Below are positions 20,001 to 21,339 of a stretch of 21,339 nt of DNA, piece by piece. Position 1 is the first letter of the stretch, and the number at the start of each line of letters is the position of its first letter. The DNA lies in IMG/VR virus record IMGVR_UViG_3300033153_013470, positions 1 to 21,339 of that record; one strand, 5' to 3'. This DNA is from a virus. The notes below the pieces were generated by a model, which searched no databases, was not told the origin of the DNA, and was given only the letters and a program-made list of their open reading frames with translations. Position numbers and translations under genes: made by a program.

Positions 20001-20132
20001 CCTCCATTGGCTGGTCAGGATAAGGGAAATACAAACAATACATCTACTAAAAATACTAGACAAGCAAAAACACAGGAACAAATAGGCGCCTCAATCGCAG
20101 CTAAAATAAAATTAGAGGATAAAAAGAAATAA
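11016..20132 (+). CDS. Giant baseplate protein with LamG domains and a tail-I (gp7/gpI)-like segment
   Basis: A 3038-residue uninterrupted frame; its ATG overlaps the preceding TGA (ATGA). Order seen: residues 1-185, an acidic Tyr-rich N-terminus; about 190-425, a LamG/concanavalin-like domain (ITIEFWLKKE at 199, VDEFRFWKESRT at 353, YYKFNEG and DYSGRVTNG after it). About 490-660 is helical and contains NIVSIYKSKGTSNAFRNLIR (KGT at 597-599), closely resembling the KGT-x-x-A-x-R signature of P2 gpI tail proteins, related to T4 gp7. About 685-935 is a second LamG-like lobe (RLYVGAH at 840, FRYWMDYLND at 865, LALHWRFDQ at 914). About 1040-1170 is long helices (NRYRQEYKNLQKLRNLFFER). Then come about 1700 residues of unassigned, mostly beta sequence, with landmarks HRHVPLN (1358), NRFSCPGD (1484) and QVYPSSINCYSKRNRERTGY (from 1873). 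About 2860-2975 has a helical end domain, then a Ser/Thr/Gly/Asn/Lys-rich tail (2979-3038). T4 gp7 is about 1030 residues, so this is roughly threefold larger. Role inferred: wedge core plus rim or receptor-binding modules. Confidence 0.8.
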   Translation: MSIRDLFDGDVPYKILAEEPSDLRRNGESLDNISETFKNRNRLIPQVDFSDPESFARYGSAKTYYEDAIARIYEEYPYDGSSKEKQKYLNESIYIDLYILDNLYPRRNGYIELSADGWGSTAPGGFPNALNYYYGHPVVDEYIYFEGGPHTASEGMIGKTLNSTFDDSNVYDTNIYDDVGYTGKGSRESNLKTNFDNGITIEFWLKKEGVDINKTRKEVIFDLWNNTTSSLGSYGRVTLELNALDLVTSSPQPFKLTVRSGSDGFMNQPFGSSITLTTLRTFGHYAFRVYNSGSTLNTDFYINGDLIESTSSGSNLNEITGALNAQIGALITSASNGTSDFAGRGWGKLSGSVDEFRFWKESRTSENIGRNWFTQVYGGSNTDISNASLGVYYKFNEGITGYSSIDSTILDYSGRVTNGAWTGYTSNSRTTASAMVEAGAALSEFKDPIIYSEHPSVVVLNNSLSATGSYHDYQNSTSLYNNFPNWIIDQDADGTGNIKKLTQIISSYLDSLHLQIEQVNKIKNITYVSGSDKPLPFATELLENVGLVAPEIFADASVLNQVFSRDEKKDFADTLSNIKNIIYKNIYNNIVSIYKSKGTSNAFRNLIRCYGVSEDLVKINAYANNLVYNLNENYDFSSAKKKFVDFYRPDTFNSTIYQQTASGNPNSVSFISASGGSLEEYTSFTTEIEVIFPKKKSIDNLTFYITPFITSSICGFHTAVPSTPTDLTWASTDYDLQVYSVKPDTNGNTKDGYFLVTSSFFGIELQSDTIKDLYDNKKWNIALRVKSSKNHADLVDGTTSTNYDLEFYALNTIVDVPQEEISLTSSITVDGEKYLTEPKRLYVGAHRQNFTGSTIHRSDIKVSSFRYWMDYLNDSVIQSHARNTNNFGTYSPYKNAYNFVTSLTGTKIPEIETLALHWRFDQISASDNGGGVPTVPDAGFNVLDYSSGSSEMASRYSWLGNVVGKQHSGRADFFYPNDNKVINVEFIPIAKQTTPELVNSYDMVKVFNIEDEQLFTKQTRPVNFYYMIEKSMYRAITDEIVNYFATILDFNNLIGDPINRYRQEYKNLQKLRNLFFERVQNTVDIERYIEYYKWIDESLSQMLVSLFPASAVKQDGMRIMVESHILERNKYWNKYPTLDLKRDDPEGGIRGINELLYDWEYGHRPINDSESESCFWWKERAARDKAPLATGDAGVDADKEKILSATLSVLTRKYSTPFRMTVERSEIISTGLTSNNNNIRSNVKSAIQFGNSAGIIIEESQVKGLKVCSDILIPNLKQKFSFEAANQDDREGYATGEGDLLVPFIAVSSSVTTGYNNKINADFKPGFGVNNLHIDSYIDSEVPLQGPFTEKWVGGNQHRHVPLNQGTDTVTDRPEAWALEFQTGPTAMKFVHQPVNLPRAVFYRDLVAKSPLNIKNIKDNTTTGELGNYSQDYQIVQTCGRTENNSAFVKAGGFEAPEIPSPYIAGLDDYTKLQRGRSAWVFVNRFSCPGDASTAGDSDGGPGLDPDAAEYSLYNSINYRNFAVRDPYRLLLASHVNQFGYYADTFNLGVGSSSVNSLNYNGTGSIYQVNRNPIKQMKESGSTTITASVYDNFYVQHPIPRTDLQYAWITASAISYDIFGYLPYSGEGDLVTFSSASDFASYYNPGPILAFDQQFGKDKRAFIVGGGVNETEYLPTVYNWLNYNVYEPLEYLNSFIGFSPEDVDISSSLNIDLIYSGLFASGKPSLLNATLLKRNGPYQHPSWKQTRGYENPLVKKWNSSNITAYNLEDDSFKLREDPPIISKYKSLRHILKVARQDIAGGAPVITLDDLKIYSTYGNEITLFANKLISPDIEKSNENIQTSYNKILNLYINNALDATSNPVQALVYLAYEEQVYPSSINCYSKRNRERTGYQNTFWRDSRLNRTTLGESKFGGANSQGFVVSQSAWGLDTAEQFGTGLSTYIAESASIGAAGELQNDYTFAYRLIGGLTGERKNLRPSPIYARKHTLGSCLSVMDPFAINQWIGTKSPCNPPVPGSQEWRYVSVLTASIYLDPTEGLGQDSWPGVTEFNDLGHVSIFGGNAKFEAHEQAGYVEDGSFVSSPSTPFYDKYELYNLNMRLKNKDLSLIPEFRISDHISKYLNNSNGWLATNSSQFSIFGVNENNTQTVLYKKTDGNVASYSTQISENTPQNSSENEFYRIYSFSDFMEHFEIINDKHEDFVGDEFPKTLTLSCKALMKFIPYDGFYPAERTLEIAEKFRDIYEPAIEGSETFSGDDQHLKMRPIMAPLFSPGILYNTIKSGIAVDYPIYTSSYDPIHYYNNSGNATPPAPEDFSDYYAIGTASVDIGRWHFRVPFESILEPESLNGLPMQDMEPHPSCSLNGLYSKINTTDKSTNEYKLAINNFLGETIKFFLKDGELTTIQSRQENYFKTVNSAVSYAMRIKIRRSMTGIKRETSEWATPQEYFSTEITKNINTDNNTFTDYRMATLNMYSRPTAFGPPVAGTGSFGDDATIPGGNSMNNPNFLGADGFFATCISTTPVQWIYAPPRVNDGLYGYNVSHTPPYYSGESWIDIIYTPTAGGKPTIDDIQANSKIVCWRIDGLDPLAWSSGEDISDQKFPMHSSSVNEYAMQLTSSINIFNKLFVESATDETQKNPSWAIQTKFETPILNFGPFGEANYSDIRGNHYLDNITLPTTSSAPWEGYGGQTTTPIGMWHQFGSIPSGDQGVYLEVGPIPTPWLNTRATKGDISTIYASIDQDQSLSEITGFTGKINKKSKTIGKLADSKTVYEAVVAVPFIEGVHLAATSRKITDKNIGNSLFFELPTIASFGPDTKIENRDPKGLFPSGTSQDILNMADMVWKKYVFPPQFDFIRNPSAKPVAMYVFEFDHTFDKNDLSYIWQNIAPKFGTQFKEATATISHKLLGKEMLDEMKDKVKWMVFKVKQRAETSYYNNLLTRPPEDTNSEINYGYNWPYDYFSMVEFAKINATVSYGTDPFEPLASGVPTTSISSPTSQGSLPPLAGQDKGNTNNTSTKNTRQAKTQEQIGASIAAKIKLEDKKK
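13800..13807 (+). repeat. Run of eight G inside the giant gene
   Basis: Eight consecutive G encode part of a D-N-G-G-G-V linker in the second LamG-like lobe. The reading frame is intact as given. Such a run stands out in an A/T-rich sequence and is a classic place for slippage or sequencing error. Confidence 0.85.
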
Positions 20133-21166
20133 TGCTTTTTTTAAATAAACAAGAAGAGGTTTTAGATATTCAATTAACTCCATACGGAAAACATCTTCTA
20201 TCTAGAGGAAAATTCAAGCCCGTTTATTATGCTTTTTTTGATGATAATATTTTATATGATTCTGAGTATGCCGGGTTTGAAGAAGATCAAAATGAAATTC
20301 AAGCCAGAATAAAAGATTCTACTCCTCAACTACAAGCACAATATAAATTTACTGGGAAGTTCGAAAAGACAATTGAGGTTGATTTTGGTACTGGCGATAA
20401 GTTAGTACCAACAATTCCGTCGATGAGGACCAGTCTAACAAGCGATTTAGGAAACTCCAAACCACTGGAAAATAAATATCCGGCCATTAATTTAAGATTT
20501 TTGAAAGGAGAAGCCAACTCTTATGACTTGTCATACAGGACAAAATTTGGTGATAAAATAATTCCACAAATTAATTTAACTTTGGAATATTTAATATATA
20601 TCAATGCTATCTCTCTCGATTCAACCGCAGAGATAGGAACACCAATGGATTCACACGATGCAGATGTATATTTTGAAGATCAGTTGTTGGATTCAAGTTT
20701 TTCTTCCCCCATAGCACAAGATGGAACCTTTTTGTCAATTGTCAACGATTATATATTGGCCGATATTGTTGAGGAGAATACTGATTTTAAAATGGAAAAT
20801 TTTAATATTGAAGTTTTTAAGGTTGTTACCAACCCACCGGAAGAAGAAGAACTTATTTCTTTAAGTTTTGCCAAGAATATTCAAGAAAAAATTGTTAATA
20901 ACATACTTTTAGACAGTCCAGATGAAGATGCAGATTTAGAGTTAGTTTTATGTCCTGATAATGTAGAATACTATTTTGATATTTTTTATGATCATGACAT
21001 AGACAGAGAATTAATCAGTAATTCTGTAAGTCTTTTGAGATCCGAGGGCTTTTATACAGATGAAGATTTTGTTTCAGAGGACAATCCCTTTGTGAGACTG
21101 GCAAATTCTGATATTTATGGAACAAATGTTACACCAGATGATATAGAAGATTGTGAAGGAGAATAA
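20132..21166 (+). CDS. Conserved-looking virion protein with acidic C-terminus, unknown function
   Basis: This 344-residue protein starts at an ATG sharing one base with the upstream stop (TAATG); GAGGA at 20115-20119 may serve as Shine-Dalgarno. The N-terminus is distinctive (LNKQEEVLDIQLTPYGKHLL, then RGKFKPVYYAFFDDNILYD) and reads like a conserved folded domain. The middle (about 90-200) is strand-rich with charged loops. The last 80 residues are strongly acidic (many Asp and Glu, few Lys or Arg), ending in DDIEDCEGE. There is no signal peptide, membrane segment or enzyme motif. I do not recognise the family. Being coupled to the giant baseplate gene and inside the late operon, it is most likely a structural or assembly protein, perhaps a connector between wedge and fibre; the acidic tail could mediate docking or metal binding. 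Function is inference from position. Confidence 0.85.
   Translation: MLFLNKQEEVLDIQLTPYGKHLLSRGKFKPVYYAFFDDNILYDSEYAGFEEDQNEIQARIKDSTPQLQAQYKFTGKFEKTIEVDFGTGDKLVPTIPSMRTSLTSDLGNSKPLENKYPAINLRFLKGEANSYDLSYRTKFGDKIIPQINLTLEYLIYINAISLDSTAEIGTPMDSHDADVYFEDQLLDSSFSSPIAQDGTFLSIVNDYILADIVEENTDFKMENFNIEVFKVVTNPPEEEELISLSFAKNIQEKIVNNILLDSPDEDADLELVLCPDNVEYYFDIFYDHDIDRELISNSVSLLRSEGFYTDEDFVSEDNPFVRLANSDIYGTNVTPDDIEDCEGE
21156..21161 (+). promoter_or_regulatory. Shine-Dalgarno for the last gene
   Basis: AAGGAG, one of the strongest sites in the window, ends 12 bases before the ATG at 21174. It lies inside the end of the 344-residue gene. The spacing is longer than ideal, but no better ATG is nearer. 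Confidence 0.6.
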
Positions 21167-21173
21167 TATATAA

Positions 21174-21339
21174 ATGGCAACAAAAGATACATCAGGAGCC
21201 ACAGGTACGGGGGCAACAACATATAAAAATCCAGCTTTGAGTTCTCTATCGGCGCAAAATGTGGCAGTCATAAAAACAAAAGTAATGGATATAACGCTTA
21301 ATTCTACAGTCGAGGGCTATTCAGTAGAAATTAATTATG
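21174..21339 (+). CDS. 5' end of an unrecognised protein (partial)
   Basis: The frame opens with an ATG 7 bases after the previous stop and stays open to the right edge, giving the first 55 residues. The first 20 are a flexible Thr/Gly/Ala-rich leader (DTSGATGTGATTYKNP), followed by a more regular, probably strand-forming part (NVAVIKTKVMDITLNSTVEG). A flexible leader before a beta domain would suit a small virion or fibre protein, but the fragment is too short to identify. It continues the same operon, and there is no terminator between it and the gene before it. Confidence 0.7.
   Translation, partial: MATKDTSGATGTGATTYKNPALSSLSAQNVAVIKTKVMDITLNSTVEGYSVEINY

Noticed and set aside
21169-21176. 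TATAAATG resembling the T4 late promoter TATAAATA
   Set aside because: It overlaps the start codon of the last gene, so a transcript starting downstream would lack the start. One base differs from the consensus and such strings are common in A/T-rich DNA.
1-21339. Extracellular contractile injection system in place of a phage
   Set aside because: The spike, gp25, J, I-like order occurs in both. No AAA+ ATPase or toxin cargo gene is visible and the giant virion-like genes suit a phage better. It cannot be excluded without flanking genes such as capsid or terminase.

Overview
This window is a gap-free, single-strand stretch of virion structural genes. It almost certainly comes from a contractile-tailed (myovirus-type) bacteriophage or prophage. 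The DNA is visibly A/T-rich. All eleven genes lie on the + strand, separated by at most 12 bases or overlapping by 1 to 11 bases. Stops are TAA or TGA and starts are ATG, so the standard bacterial code fits. I see no tRNA, integrase, transposase, replication gene, lysis cassette, CRISPR array or terminator. The host cannot be named from the sequence.

Layout. Positions 2-487 hold the end of an unrecognised gene and a small helical, coiled-coil-like protein. Positions 477-2762 look like the piercing end of the tail: an M23 zinc endopeptidase with all catalytic residues present, then a 315-residue protein with spike-like repeats and an HxH motif. Positions 2767-7335 encode a 1522-residue protein of unknown family. 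Positions 7339-11019 carry the clear baseplate wedge genes: gp25/gpW, then gp6/gpJ, then a DNRLRE-like beta-rich protein. Positions 11016-20132 encode one 3038-residue protein. It contains a LamG/concanavalin-like domain, a segment resembling the tail protein I (P2 gpI/T4 gp7) signature, a second LamG-like lobe, and about 2000 further residues I cannot assign. After it come a 344-residue protein with an acidic C-terminus and the start of another gene that runs off the window.

How it fits together. The order gp25/W, gp6/J, gp7/I is the conserved wedge core of contractile injection systems (T4, P2, and the related extracellular systems). The peptidase and spike upstream would puncture the envelope. 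The wedge proteins would build the baseplate that triggers sheath contraction. The beta-sandwich modules (DNRLRE, LamG) probably decorate the baseplate rim and may bind surface glycans. The most unusual points are the DNRLRE-like gene placed between J and the I-like gene, and the fusion of a gp7/gpI-like segment into a 3038-residue LamG-bearing protein. Start codons that overlap upstream stops suggest translational coupling through the late operon.
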